This document shows positions 47,582 to 56,761 of a stretch of 64,000 nt of DNA, piece after piece (the stretch's first letter is position 1; each line of letters begins with the position of its first letter). Under the pieces are notes generated by a model. That model was given only the letters and a program-made list of their open reading frames with translations, had not been told where the DNA came from and did no database searches. The DNA comes from JAKPAM01 sp047601745 (GTDB taxonomy: Bacteria > Pseudomonadota > Gammaproteobacteria > Burkholderiales > Burkholderiaceae_E): NCBI GenBank assembly GCA_047601745.1, contig JASGIS010000001.1:3348001-3412000 (forward strand), written 5' to 3'. Made by a program: the position numbers and the translations under genes.

Positions 47582-49981
47582 ATGCATCACCATCCGAGCC
47601 GCCATCATCGGGCTCTTGCCTTCGCCATCGCTTTCGGAGTCGTGGCGGGCGTCACTCCCTCTGGTCCCGCCCTGGCGCAAACGGCTCCGGCTGGACGTAT
47701 CGCTCAGGCGTTCGACGTCGAAGTGCCTGCTCAGCCACTCGCCGGCGCGCTGGCGACGCTCTCCAGCCAGACCGGCGTGTCGGTCTTCGCTCCGACCGAG
47801 CTCATTGCCGGCATGACGTCCGGCGCCGCCGTCGGACGCTTTACCCCGCAGCAGGCCCTGGCGCGATTGCTGGCGGGCACTTCTCTGACCGCAACGCCGA
47901 CGTCGGATGGTGGATTCGCCGTCCACGCGTCGGAGGATTCCGCGACGGGTTTGTCTGCAGTGACGATCACGGCGACGGCGATCACGAACAGCATGCAGAA
48001 TCTTGGTGCGCCTGTCGCAGGCGGAGCATTGGGTTCACGGTCGCAGTTGGACACGCCTTTCTCGACCACGGTGGTGGATCAGCAGGACATTGCGCGGCGG
48101 CAGGCGTCGACGATCGGCGATATCTTCAATCTCGATGCGTCGGTGGTGAATCAGGGGAACACATACAACACTCGCTCGTCCTACCTGACTGCACGCGGAC
48201 TACAGTTGGACTACGCCAATGGCTACAAGCTCAATGGTCTGCCGATCATCAACTACGGAGTCGAATTGCCGTATGAGGATTTCGAACAGGTAGAACTGCT
48301 CAAGGGGCTGTCGGGCTTCATGTACGGTTTCGGTTCTCCAGGCGGTATCGTCAACTTCGTGACCAAGAAACCGCCGGCTGCCGCGGAGGGAATGCTGCTC
48401 AGCGGCGAAGTGGGCTACAAGTCGGATGGCATATTCAAGGAACGTATTGATGTCGGTGACCGATTCGGCCGCGGCGACATGTTTGGATTTCGGTTCAATG
48501 CCGGGCACGAAGGAGGGCGAACGTACAACGGCGGCGAGGTCAACAGCAACGACCTCGCGCTCGGGCTCGATGCCCGCATCACACTGGATCTGACCTGGAC
48601 CCTGGATACTCTCTACCAGAAGCGCCGTTCGTCCGGCCAGGTGGCGGCGATATCGACTCTGCTGGGCTATACGGGAACGGTTCTACCTTCGCCGCTCAAC
48701 GGCCGAGCCGGCAATCTGACCTCGTCCGATGGCTCGCCGCAGGCGACAGAATTCGGTCTGATCCAGACCGGGCTGGCTTATAGGCTGACGCCAGATTGGA
48801 AAGCCCGCATCAACTACAGCTTTACGAAGACCAATCGGCGCTACATGGAGGATTGGCTATATATCTCCAATCCCAGCGGCGACTACTCGGAACGAATCTA
48901 TGATCAGGCCAACAAGTACAAGTTCGAGCACTGGCAGTTGATAATGGAAGGCAAGGCTCGGACGGGCTGGTTGGAGCATCTGCTTGTTTTTGGCATGTCG
49001 TGGCAAAGGCAAACCAATCAGGGCAACAGCCAGTTCTGCTTTTGCACGATAGGGACGGGCAATATTCATGACGACAATACGATTGCCTACGACAGCAAGA
49101 TAACACCCTCCTGGTATCGTCAGGCGACCTATCAACAAACAGGATTCTTTGCCAGCGATACGCTGAAATTCGGCGATCAGTGGTCGCTTCTGGCCGGCGG
49201 ACGATACACGAACTACACGCAGAACAGCTACAGCCCCGCAGGCATGCAAACGGTCCATTACAGGAAAGACGGGGTATTCACTCCTACGGTCGCGCTGATG
49301 TACAAGCCGCGCGCCGAGACCGCGATCTATGGCAGCTATGTGGAGTCCCTGGAGCAGGGGGCGACCGTTGCCAACACCTACGTCAATGCCGGTGACTTGC
49401 TCAAGCCGCTCAAAAGCAGGCAGTACGAGGTCGGCCTCAAGACGGAACATCGCGACTGGAGCGTGACTGCCGCGCTGTTCCACATCGAAAGAGGAGCGGC
49501 ATACGGCAACAGTGACAACGTCTACGTGCAGAGCGGTAAGGTCCGTTACCAGGGTGCCGAAGTGACCGGCACGCTCAGACTGACCCGCAATCTCTCCGTT
49601 GCCGGCTCCTTGACGGCAATGCACTCGAAATACGAGGAAACCAGCCAGAACGAAGGCAAGCGCGTCGCTGTCGCGCCGAATTACGTGACGGCCGTGCGCG
49701 TCGGCTACACGATCCCTCGCATGGAACGCCTCGAATTCAGCGCGGACGGCCGCTTCGTCAGCACCCAGAAATTGGACGCCGCCAACAGAATGGAGATGCC
49801 CGGCTACGTCGTCTTCAACCTCGGGGCGAACTACGGCACCCGCGTTTCCGGACATGACCTCCAGTTGACTGCCGGTGTATTCAATGTCGCCAACAGGCGC
49901 TACTGGTACGCCCAAAGTGAAGGTGTCGTGCTGGTCGGAATGCCGCGCACGGTGGGCGTGCGGGCGAATCTCGCCTATTGA
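47582..49981 (+). CDS. TonB-dependent siderophore receptor with signalling domain
   Basis: The 799-residue outer-membrane receptor has a signal peptide ending near ALAQT and an STN signalling domain (about 35-105: FDVEVPAQPLAGALATLSSQTGVSV). A plug domain follows (TPFSTTVVDQQDIARRQA through SPGGIVNFVTKKP), then a 22-strand barrel to the end. The TonB box region is probably the VTITATAI stretch. FpvA/FecA-type receptors with STN report ligand binding to FecR. The siderophore is unknown. Ends in Tyr rather than the more usual Phe. Codon use includes ATA and is less GC-biased than the flanking genes. Confidence 0.95.
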   Translation: MHHHPSRHHRALAFAIAFGVVAGVTPSGPALAQTAPAGRIAQAFDVEVPAQPLAGALATLSSQTGVSVFAPTELIAGMTSGAAVGRFTPQQALARLLAGTSLTATPTSDGGFAVHASEDSATGLSAVTITATAITNSMQNLGAPVAGGALGSRSQLDTPFSTTVVDQQDIARRQASTIGDIFNLDASVVNQGNTYNTRSSYLTARGLQLDYANGYKLNGLPIINYGVELPYEDFEQVELLKGLSGFMYGFGSPGGIVNFVTKKPPAAAEGMLLSGEVGYKSDGIFKERIDVGDRFGRGDMFGFRFNAGHEGGRTYNGGEVNSNDLALGLDARITLDLTWTLDTLYQKRRSSGQVAAISTLLGYTGTVLPSPLNGRAGNLTSSDGSPQATEFGLIQTGLAYRLTPDWKARINYSFTKTNRRYMEDWLYISNPSGDYSERIYDQANKYKFEHWQLIMEGKARTGWLEHLLVFGMSWQRQTNQGNSQFCFCTIGTGNIHDDNTIAYDSKITPSWYRQATYQQTGFFASDTLKFGDQWSLLAGGRYTNYTQNSYSPAGMQTVHYRKDGVFTPTVALMYKPRAETAIYGSYVESLEQGATVANTYVNAGDLLKPLKSRQYEVGLKTEHRDWSVTAALFHIERGAAYGNSDNVYVQSGKVRYQGAEVTGTLRLTRNLSVAGSLTAMHSKYEETSQNEGKRVAVAPNYVTAVRVGYTIPRMERLEFSADGRFVSTQKLDAANRMEMPGYVVFNLGANYGTRVSGHDLQLTAGVFNVANRRYWYAQSEGVVLVGMPRTVGVRANLAY

Positions 49982-50093
49982 CGCCGACAGCGCAGGAGCC
50001 GGGGCGTGCGTCTGTCCGGTGTCTGGTGGTAGGCCACCGAGCGGCGCGCGCGGAATGTTCGGAAGCCGACGGTCGGGCCCAGGTTCTGCCGCG

Positions 50094-50128
50094 TAAAAGA
50101 AAAGAGCCGGTCTCGTGAACCGGCTCTT
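50094..50128 (-). terminator. Intrinsic terminator of tRNA-Lys
   Basis: AAGAGCCGGT pairs perfectly with ACCGGCTCTT around a 7-base loop. On the minus strand, the direction of the tRNA, it is followed by TTTTCTTTT. It may also stop transcripts of the receptor gene arriving from the other side. Confidence 0.85.
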
Positions 50129-50143
50129 GATCTTTGATTTAAC

Positions 50144-50219
50144 TGGTAGGCCGTGCTGGGCTCGAACCAGCGACCAACGGATTAAAAGTCCGCTGCTCTA
50201 CCAACTGAGCTAACGACCC
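50144..50219 (-). tRNA. tRNA-Lys (anticodon TTT)
   Basis: A 76-base cloverleaf reads on the minus strand: acceptor GGGTCGT with ACGGCCT, D-arm AGCTCAGTTGGTAGAGC, anticodon stem-loop with CTTTTAA (anticodon at 50175-50177), T-arm with TTCGAGC, and the CCA end encoded. It is transcribed from its own strong promoter and ends in an intrinsic terminator. The iron-uptake cassette lies beyond its 3' end. Confidence 0.97.
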
Positions 50220-50242
50220 ATTCGCTATCTGCGAAGCCCTCA

Positions 50243-50271
50243 ACTATAGGGTTCTATCCGGTCTTTGTCAA
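50243..50271 (-). promoter_or_regulatory. Sigma-70 promoter of tRNA-Lys
   Basis: On the minus strand, consensus -35 TTGACA (50266-50271) and -10 TATAGT (50243-50248) are separated by 17 bases. The -10 box is 23 bases before the mature tRNA 5' end. It is the best promoter match I found in the window. Confidence 0.85.
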
Positions 50272-50312
50272 GTCAGCGCCCGCCTTCCAGGTGGGCCGCC
50301 ACCGCGCTCCGT

Positions 50313-51212
50313 TTACTTCAGCGAGGCCAGCCGTTCTTTGGCCGCCTGGCTCGCCGGCGAATCCGGGTAACGGGTCGTCACGGTCTCGAGCGTCTTGCGG
50401 GCCTTGGCGCGGTCGCCGCTCTCGATCTGCGCGTACGCGAGGTTCAGCATCGCATCCGGCGCGCGCGCATTGTCGGGGAACTTGTTCAGCAGGCTCTGGT
50501 GCGTGCTGATCGCGCTCTTGTAGTCCTTCTGCGCGAACTGCGCGCTGCCGAGCCAGAACATCGCGTTCGGGACGTAGGCGCTGTCGGGACTCTGCTGGAT
50601 GAACTGCTGGAAGCTCGACTGCGCGGCGCGGAAATCGCCGGCGCGAAACTGCGCGAGCGCCGCTTCGTAGCTCTTGCGCTCGTCCGGATCGACCGACACC
50701 GTCTTGCCGTCGAGCTGTACCGGCGTCGGCTCGAACTTCTTCAGCCGCGTGTCCAGATCGGTGAACAGGTCGCGCTCGCGCCGTTGCGAGTTGGCCAGTT
50801 CGTTGGCCTGCACCTCGATCTGGCCGCGCAGGCGCGCGATCTCCTGGCGCATCGACTCGAGCTGGTTCTGCGTGTCCAGTTGCGAGCGGGCGGCCGGCTC
50901 GGTGCGCGAGGCCAGGTCGTCGAGCTTGTGGCTGATCGCGTCGATCTGGCGCTGCTGCTCGGCCATCCGGCCGCGCAGATCCAGGATCGCCCGGCGGGCC
51001 TCGTCGTCGTCGAACAGCGCGGCGTGCGCCGGCGACGGACCGAACGACGGCATGCTGCCGATCGCCGCGAGCAGGGCGGTCCCGAGCGCCGCCCTGCGCA
51101 ACGCGCGCGCGAGTCGGGCGAATCGAACGGGGCGGAAGGCGTGGGCGGCGGGCATGTCGATCGGCATCGTTCTGTCGGTAGGCGGCGCGCCGCTCGGGCG
51201 GGCGCGTCGCAT
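50313..51212 (-). CDS. cpoB: Cell division coordinator CpoB / YbgF
   Basis: The 299-residue periplasmic protein has a signal peptide ending near PAHAA, an N-terminal coiled coil (about 70-145) for trimerisation and TolA contact, and C-terminal TPR repeats (YEAALAQFRAGDFRAAQSSFQQF and following). It coordinates peptidoglycan synthesis with outer-membrane constriction together with Tol-Pal. The ATG at 51212 has GAGG upstream; an internal ATG at 51167 is also possible and gives a shorter signal peptide. It is the last gene of the tol-pal operon. Confidence 0.93.
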   Translation of the reverse strand: MRRARPSGAPPTDRTMPIDMPAAHAFRPVRFARLARALRRAALGTALLAAIGSMPSFGPSPAHAALFDDDEARRAILDLRGRMAEQQRQIDAISHKLDDLASRTEPAARSQLDTQNQLESMRQEIARLRGQIEVQANELANSQRRERDLFTDLDTRLKKFEPTPVQLDGKTVSVDPDERKSYEAALAQFRAGDFRAAQSSFQQFIQQSPDSAYVPNAMFWLGSAQFAQKDYKSAISTHQSLLNKFPDNARAPDAMLNLAYAQIESGDRAKARKTLETVTTRYPDSPASQAAKERLASLK

Positions 51213-51240
51213 CGACGCCCTCGGCGGGCGTCGAGATCAA

Positions 51241-51777
51241 TCAATAAGCGAGGTCGACGCGGCGGTTCTCGGCGCGGCCGGTCTCGTCGTCGTTGGAGGC
51301 TTTCGGCTTTTCTTCGCCGAAGCTGACCGCCTCGAGCTGCGTGTCGGCCACGCCCAGCGACAGCATCGCCTTGCGCACGGCTTCTGCACGCTTCTGGCCC
51401 AGCGCCAGGTTGTATTCGCGGCTGCCACGATCATCGGTATTGCCCTGGAGCACGACCTTGCGATCCTTGTTGCCGACCAGGTAGCGCGAGTGGTTCTCGA
51501 CGACCGGACGACCGTCGTCGCGGATCGCGAAGCTGTCGAAGTCGAAGTACACGCTGCGCTTGGCCAGCACGCCGCTCGGGTCGTTCAGTGGATCGGGCGT
51601 CGCGACGGTCACCGGGGCGACCGGACGGCTCGTACCGCCGGTACCGGCGCCGGCGTTGTTGTTGACGACCGGTGCGGTCTTGCCCGCGTTTTCGTCGAGC
51701 TTGACGCCCGAACTACAGGCTGCCAGAACGGCCGCCGAGGCGAGAACCGTCAAGGACATGGCGAAACGTTTCATCAT
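51241..51777 (-). CDS. pal: Peptidoglycan-associated lipoprotein
   Basis: The 178-residue outer-membrane lipoprotein has a lipobox with Cys21 (VLAACSSG), a linker of about 50 residues, and an OmpA-like peptidoglycan-binding domain (SVYFDFDSFAIRDDGRPVVENHSRYL through NLALGQKRAEAVR and ENRRVDLAY). It anchors the outer membrane to the wall and binds TolB. CGGAG precedes an ATGATG doublet. It is between tolB and cpoB. Confidence 0.97.
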   Translation of the reverse strand: MMKRFAMSLTVLASAAVLAACSSGVKLDENAGKTAPVVNNNAGAGTGGTSRPVAPVTVATPDPLNDPSGVLAKRSVYFDFDSFAIRDDGRPVVENHSRYLVGNKDRKVVLQGNTDDRGSREYNLALGQKRAEAVRKAMLSLGVADTQLEAVSFGEEKPKASNDDETGRAENRRVDLAY

Positions 51778-51795
51778 TGCTCCGTTAATAGAGGA

Positions 51796-53085
51796 CTATT
51801 TGGAAAAAGGGCCCCAGGTCGGTTCCCGGATGTCGCCAAGCGACGACGTCAGCCGCTGTTTCACACGTCCATCGACTGACACCGCCATCAACGCGTCGCG
51901 CCCCCCGGCTCCGGTCGCATACATGATCCATCGACCGTTGGGCGCAAAACTCGGTGATTCTTCGAGCCCGCCGTCGGACAGCACCTGTTCGGTGCCGCCG
52001 CCGGCGAGATCCTTGGTGGCCACGAGGAACCGCCCGTCGCGACGCGTGATGAAAGCCAGCGTCTTGCCATCGGGGCTCACTCGCGGACTGACGTTGTACC
52101 CGGAGCCGAATGTCACTCGGCTGGCATCCCCGCCGCCGACCGACACGCGGTAGATCTGCGGCGACCCGCCGCGATCGGACGTGAAGTAGATGCTGCGGCC
52201 ATCGGGGGAGAACGTCGGTTCGGTGTCGATACCGGAGGAACTGGTGACGCGGCGGGCTTCGCCCCCGCGCGCGTCGATCAGATAGAGCTGCGACGAACCG
52301 TCGCGGCTGAGCGTGACGGCCAGCGTTCGCCCGTCGGGCGACCAGGCCGGCGCGCTGTTGCTGCCCTTGAAGTTCGCGACGACGATCCGCTGTCCGGTGC
52401 TGAGCGTATGCACGTAGACGATCGGCTTGCGCGCCTCGAACGACACGTAGGCGAGCCGGTCACCGTCCGGCGACCAGACCGGCGAGATGATCGGCTCGGG
52501 CGAATTCAGCGGCGTCTGCACGTTCTCGCCGTCCCAGTCCGAGACGTTCAGGCGGTAGCGCGTGCCCTGCTTGGTGACGAACGCGATCCGCGTCGAGAAG
52601 ATGCTTTTTTCGCCGGTGATCTTTTCGTAGACCGCGTCCGCGACGCGGTGCGCGGCCAGGCGCAGATCGGGCTCGTTGACGACGATCGCCTCGGCCACCA
52701 GCGGCGTCTGGCGCACGACGTCGGTCAGCCGGTAACGGATCTCGTAGCGGCCGTCGGCGGTGCGGGTGATCGAGCCTCCGAGCACCGAATCGGCGCCGCG
52801 ATTGCGGAAATCGGCGCCGTTGACGTTGGCGCTTTCGGTCAGCGTGCTCTGCGGGTCGATGACCTTGAACATCCCGCTGCGCGTCAGATCGCTGCGGATC
52901 ACCGACACCACGTCCTGCGGCACGCGGCCGTCGGTATTGAAGTTGGCGATCGCGATCGGATACTGGGTCGCGCCGACGCCCTGGACGTCGATGCGCATCT
53001 GCGCCTGCGCGCTGGGCAGGTCGTAGGGCAGGGGGGCGACGAGCAGTCCGAACAGGGCCGCAACGGCAATCGAGGCGCGTTTCAT
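51796..53085 (-). CDS. tolB: Tol-Pal system periplasmic protein TolB
   Basis: The 429-residue periplasmic protein has a signal peptide cleaved near SAQAQ, an N-terminal alpha/beta domain, and a six-bladed beta-propeller whose blades show repeated SPDGxxL motifs (WSPDGDRLAYVS, WSPDGRTLAVTL, FSPDGRSIYFTS, VSPDGKTLAFIT). It bridges Pal and TolA. I chose the ATG at 53085, which starts directly at the signal peptide; a longer form from 53157 is open but unlikely. TATAAT lies just before the start, which may be an internal promoter. Confidence 0.95.
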   Translation of the reverse strand: MKRASIAVAALFGLLVAPLPYDLPSAQAQMRIDVQGVGATQYPIAIANFNTDGRVPQDVVSVIRSDLTRSGMFKVIDPQSTLTESANVNGADFRNRGADSVLGGSITRTADGRYEIRYRLTDVVRQTPLVAEAIVVNEPDLRLAAHRVADAVYEKITGEKSIFSTRIAFVTKQGTRYRLNVSDWDGENVQTPLNSPEPIISPVWSPDGDRLAYVSFEARKPIVYVHTLSTGQRIVVANFKGSNSAPAWSPDGRTLAVTLSRDGSSQLYLIDARGGEARRVTSSSGIDTEPTFSPDGRSIYFTSDRGGSPQIYRVSVGGGDASRVTFGSGYNVSPRVSPDGKTLAFITRRDGRFLVATKDLAGGGTEQVLSDGGLEESPSFAPNGRWIMYATGAGGRDALMAVSVDGRVKQRLTSSLGDIREPTWGPFSK

Positions 53086-53159
53086 GCGCGGATTATAGCC
53101 ACGGTGTGCTAATTCTGGAGATTTTACCCGAGCTTTATGCGCTAAATCATTGTTCATCG

Positions 53160-54416
53160 TCAGTTCCTGTCGCGCGGACCACTATTAATCGTGAATTCTC
53201 GCTGGCAGGCGCCACTAGGCGGACGGGGGAACGGATCGGTGCGCTGGATCGCGCGTTCGGCGGCCTGGTCCCAGCTCGGAAAACCGCTGGACCGGGTCAG
53301 GCGCACCGAGGCGATCGAGCAGTCCGGCAGCAGGCTGACGGTGAACTGCGCCTGCGGATTGCCGGTCAGATCCGGCGGGATCGAGAAGATCGTATTGGCG
53401 CGGATCGCGCCGGCGACCTTGCTCGAATACGCGCCGTCGGCCGCACCGTTCGTACCGCCCGCGCTACCCCCGACCGCCGCGCCGGCGCGCGGCGTTCCCG
53501 ACTTGGGAACGTCGCCGCCCGCCATCGCCTGCAGCCGTTGCAGGTAGTCGTTGCGGTTCTTGGCATCTTGCCGAGCCTGCGCTTCCTTGCGCGCCTTGTC
53601 CTCGGCCGCCTTCTTCGCCTCGGCCTGCTTCTTCGCTTCGGCTTCTTTCTTGGCCTCGGCTTCTTTCTTGGCTTCGGCCTCCTTCTTGGCCTCGGCCTCC
53701 TTCTTAGCTTCCGCCTCCTGCTTCTTGGCTTCGGCTTCCTTGCGAGCGGCTTCGGCCTGCCGCGCCTGCTCGCGCTCGGCCTGCTCCTTGAGTTCGGCCT
53801 GGCGCTTTTGCTCGGCGAGTTTCTTCGCCTCGTCTTCCTTGCGCTGCGCCTCGCGACGCTCCTGCTCGCGGCGCTCGGCTTCCTGCTGCTGGCGTTCCTG
53901 TTCCTTGCGCAGCCGCTCCTTTTCCAGCGCGATGTCGGGGTCGACCTTCGGCGGCTCGGGGGGCGCGGGCGGAGGGGGAGGCGGTGGCGGCGGAGGGGGA
54001 GGCGGCGGCGGGGGCTCCGGCTTGGGTTCGGGTTTGGGCTCGGGCTTGACCGGCGTCGGATCGGGCCGGGCCGGCGGTTCCCACAGCTCGGCCTGCACGG
54101 CGACCGGCGGGTCGTTGCGCCAGTTGACGCCGATGATCAGGAACACCGCGAGCAGCACGTGCGCGGCCAGCGCCAGCAGGTACGCGCGCATGCGCGCCGG
54201 CGGCTTCGGCTTGCTGTGCGAAGCGGCGAGCGTGCCGGCGGTGATCGGCGGTTCGCCGGTGGCGGTCGGCGAGATCGGCGGAGTCGTCGGGAATCGCGAC
54301 GACGCGGGCGACGACGGCGGCGATGAAGACCGGGGGGCCGCCGGGTCCGGCGATCGAGCAGACTGCGCCCCGGGGCGATCGGGCGGACGGCCGCCGGGCG
54401 GAACGGAGTGGGACAT
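53160..54416 (-). CDS. tolA: TolA, cell envelope integrity protein
   Basis: The 418-residue inner-membrane protein links TolQR to TolB/Pal. Its membrane helix is at about 75-97 (MRAYLLALAAHVLLAVFLIIG), preceded by an unusually long Pro/Ser-rich cytoplasmic region of 74 residues. A polyproline stretch and a long Lys/Glu/Ala-rich helix with repeated KKEAEA units span the periplasm. The C-terminal globular domain has the usual two cysteines (DCSI and GACQ). If translation instead starts at the internal Met75, the protein would have the normal short N-terminus. Confidence 0.94.
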   Translation of the reverse strand: MSHSVPPGGRPPDRPGAQSARSPDPAAPRSSSPPSSPASSRFPTTPPISPTATGEPPITAGTLAASHSKPKPPARMRAYLLALAAHVLLAVFLIIGVNWRNDPPVAVQAELWEPPARPDPTPVKPEPKPEPKPEPPPPPPPPPPPPPPPPAPPEPPKVDPDIALEKERLRKEQERQQQEAERREQERREAQRKEDEAKKLAEQKRQAELKEQAEREQARQAEAARKEAEAKKQEAEAKKEAEAKKEAEAKKEAEAKKEAEAKKQAEAKKAAEDKARKEAQARQDAKNRNDYLQRLQAMAGGDVPKSGTPRAGAAVGGSAGGTNGAADGAYSSKVAGAIRANTIFSIPPDLTGNPQAQFTVSLLPDCSIASVRLTRSSGFPSWDQAAERAIQRTDPFPRPPSGACQREFTINSGPRDRN

Positions 54417-54428
54417 CGGCGTCGGCGA

Positions 54429-54860
<432 letters not shown>

Positions 54861-54878
54861 GGTTGACCTCGGGTTCGA

Positions 54879-55550
54879 TCAGCGTGCCTGGCGCTGCAGC
54901 ACGTTGGAGAACTCTTCCATGAAGCTGTCGAAGCGCGTCGACAAGCGGTCGATATCGTAGGAAAAGCGGTTGTAGGCGACCACCGCCGGGATCGCCGCGA
55001 ACAGGCCGATCGCCGTCGCGACCAGCGCCTCGGCGATGCCGGGCGCCACCGACGCGAGCGTCGCCTGCTGGACGTTGGCCAGTCCGCGGAACGCGTGCAT
55101 GATGCCCCAGACGGTGCCGAACAGGCCGACATAAGGACTGACCGAGCCGGTCGACGCGAGGAACGCCAGGCTGCGTTCGAGCCCGTCCATCTCGCGCTGA
55201 TAAGCGGCGCGCATCGCGCGGCGCGAGCCGTCGAGCATCGCGTTGGTGTCGCCGGGCTTCTGCTGGCGCGTCTTCAGGTACTCGCCCATGCCGGCCTCGA
55301 AGATCCGCGCCAGCGAACCGGACGCGTACTTGCCGTCGCGGATCTGCTGGTACAGCGCGCCCAGGTCGCGATCGGTCCAGAAGTCGTTCTCGAACCGCAC
55401 GGTGTCATGCCGTTCGTTGCGGATCTGGAAGTGCTTGCGAAAGATCGTTGCCCACGAACCGATCGAGATCAGCAGCAGCAGGGCCATGATCAGTTGCACC
55501 AGCACGCTGGCGTGGAGGATCAGTTCGACGATCGACAGTTCGGCGTTCAT
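54879..55550 (-). CDS. tolQ: TolQ
   Basis: The 223-residue inner-membrane protein of the ExbB/TolQ family has three helices: the first near residues 8-32, the others in the GSVSPYVGLFGTVWGIMHAF region and AEALVATAIGLFAAIPAVVAYN. It forms the proton channel with TolR. Its start overlaps the ybgC stop (ATGA). Confidence 0.97.
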   Translation of the reverse strand: MNAELSIVELILHASVLVQLIMALLLLISIGSWATIFRKHFQIRNERHDTVRFENDFWTDRDLGALYQQIRDGKYASGSLARIFEAGMGEYLKTRQQKPGDTNAMLDGSRRAMRAAYQREMDGLERSLAFLASTGSVSPYVGLFGTVWGIMHAFRGLANVQQATLASVAPGIAEALVATAIGLFAAIPAVVAYNRFSYDIDRLSTRFDSFMEEFSNVLQRQAR

Positions 55551-56014
55551 GCTTGTCCGTTGGCGGAACCTGGAGGGGAGGAGAGTCGCGCGAGCAGCCA
55601 GTCGGGCAACGCGATCGGGCGGCCTCGCGGATTGATGGCGGCGACCGTGACCTCGGCCGTCACTAAGGGCGCGTCGGCGTCATCGCGGCGAGCCCACTGC
55701 AGCAGCCGCAGCGACGCCCGTCGCACGTCGAGCACGCGCACGTCGACCTGCAGCAGGTCGTCGAGCCGCGCCGGCGACCGGAAGTCGATCGTCATGTCGC
55801 GCACGACGAACTGCAACTGTTCGCGCGCGGCGATCTCGCGCTGATGCACGCCGAGCGAGCGCAGCCAGTCGGTGCGGACGCGTTCGAAGAACCGCAGGTA
55901 GTTGGCGTGGTAGACGATGCCGCCGGCATCGGTATCTTCGTAATAGACGCGTATCGAGGACTGGAATGCCGCCGCGGGCAGTGCTTGCGCCGCTGTCGGT
56001 CGGAAACGGGCCAC
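55547..56014 (-). CDS. ybgC: YbgC acyl-CoA thioesterase
   Basis: The 155-residue hotdog thioesterase has the 4-hydroxybenzoyl-CoA thioesterase-type active site VYYEDTDAGGIVYHANYLRFFERVRTDWL, with the catalytic Asp in DTDAGG. It is the standard first gene of the tol-pal operon and overlaps tolQ. The start is uncertain: GTG at 56014 gives a near-normal length, while the frame stays open to 56140 with an Ala/Arg-rich extension that is unlikely to be real. Confidence 0.9.
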   Translation of the reverse strand: MARFRPTAAQALPAAAFQSSIRVYYEDTDAGGIVYHANYLRFFERVRTDWLRSLGVHQREIAAREQLQFVVRDMTIDFRSPARLDDLLQVDVRVLDVRRASLRLLQWARRDDADAPLVTAEVTVAAINPRGRPIALPDWLLARLSSPPGSANGQA

Positions 56015-56199
56015 GGAGATCGGCTTCGGTGCAGCCGCCGCTGTTCGGTATCGGGCGATTCTAGCGTGTGCGGGGGCCGATCTGCGGGGGGCGCGGCCGG
56101 TTTTTGCTGGTTTCGCCGCAAATGCTGCGATTCGCGCCACAGCGGGGGGGCTGGGTCGTCCGGGCGGGTCTTGGCTTTCTCTTTCTACCTGTGCGTGGG

Positions 56200-56719
56200 G
56201 TTCGACCTTTGCGTGGGTTCGTCGCGAGGCGCCGGCCTCGTGGGTGGGGGTGGGCGGCCAGAGGGAGCGGTCGTCGCTTCGCGACGACTCCCCTCCGGTA
56301 CTCGGAAGGGGGTTGCGCAGTCGAACTCGCTGCGTTCGCTTCGCTCTCTACGCTCAAACATGCGCCCGCGAGTCAGTTTACGAAGCGCGCTGCGCGCGCC
56401 AACCCCCTTCCTCCGTTCCTCGGCGCCCCCTATGGCCGCCCACCCCCCACCCACGAGGCCAACGCCCGGCACCACAGGCAGCACACGATTCGTGCTTCGC
56501 GAAAGGCCTGCGCGGATCGTCGGTGCAATCCACCCTTCCGGCACTCGGGCGCCGGAGAGCGTCTCGACCTTATGCATCCGAGACGTCGCCCATGCGGTAA
56601 TCGATGACGCGCGCTGGACGGTGAGGTGACCAGGACGTTGGCGTGCACCTCGCCCTTCGGCCACCGCCCCCACCCCCACCGAGCGGCGCCGCCGTGCCGG
56701 ACCGTCGCAAAGGTCGAAC
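56200..56719. repeat. Nested inverted-repeat element between ybgC and ruvB
   Basis: Three sets of inverted arms nest within one another. The outer pair is GTTCGACCTTTGCG (56200-56213) with its complement at 56706-56719. The middle pair is 27/28 bases, at 56234-56260 and 56433-56460, differing by one C. The inner pair starts GGAAGGGGGTT (from 56304) and matches AACCCCCTTCC (to 56411). A perfect small hairpin GTCGTCGC/GCGACGAC lies at 56270-56288. Frames across it are rich in Arg, Ser, Pro and Gly and fit no family. I read it as a structured or mobile non-coding element, not a gene. Confidence 0.65.
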
Positions 56720-56761
56720 TCCAGACCGACCGCACCTCCGACCGACGACGAAAAACCTTAG

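Noticed and set aside
45000..50219. Attachment-site duplication of the tRNA-Lys 3' end around the iron cassette
   Set aside because: I looked for a copy of the tRNA 3' segment near the left boundary at 45.0-45.6 kb and did not see one. No integrase is present.
56185..56679. A possible protein in the ybgC-ruvB spacer on the minus strand
   Set aside because: The frame crosses all inverted-repeat arms, is rich in Arg, Ser, Pro and Gly, has no ribosome site and matches no family I know. The repeat structure explains the open frame better.
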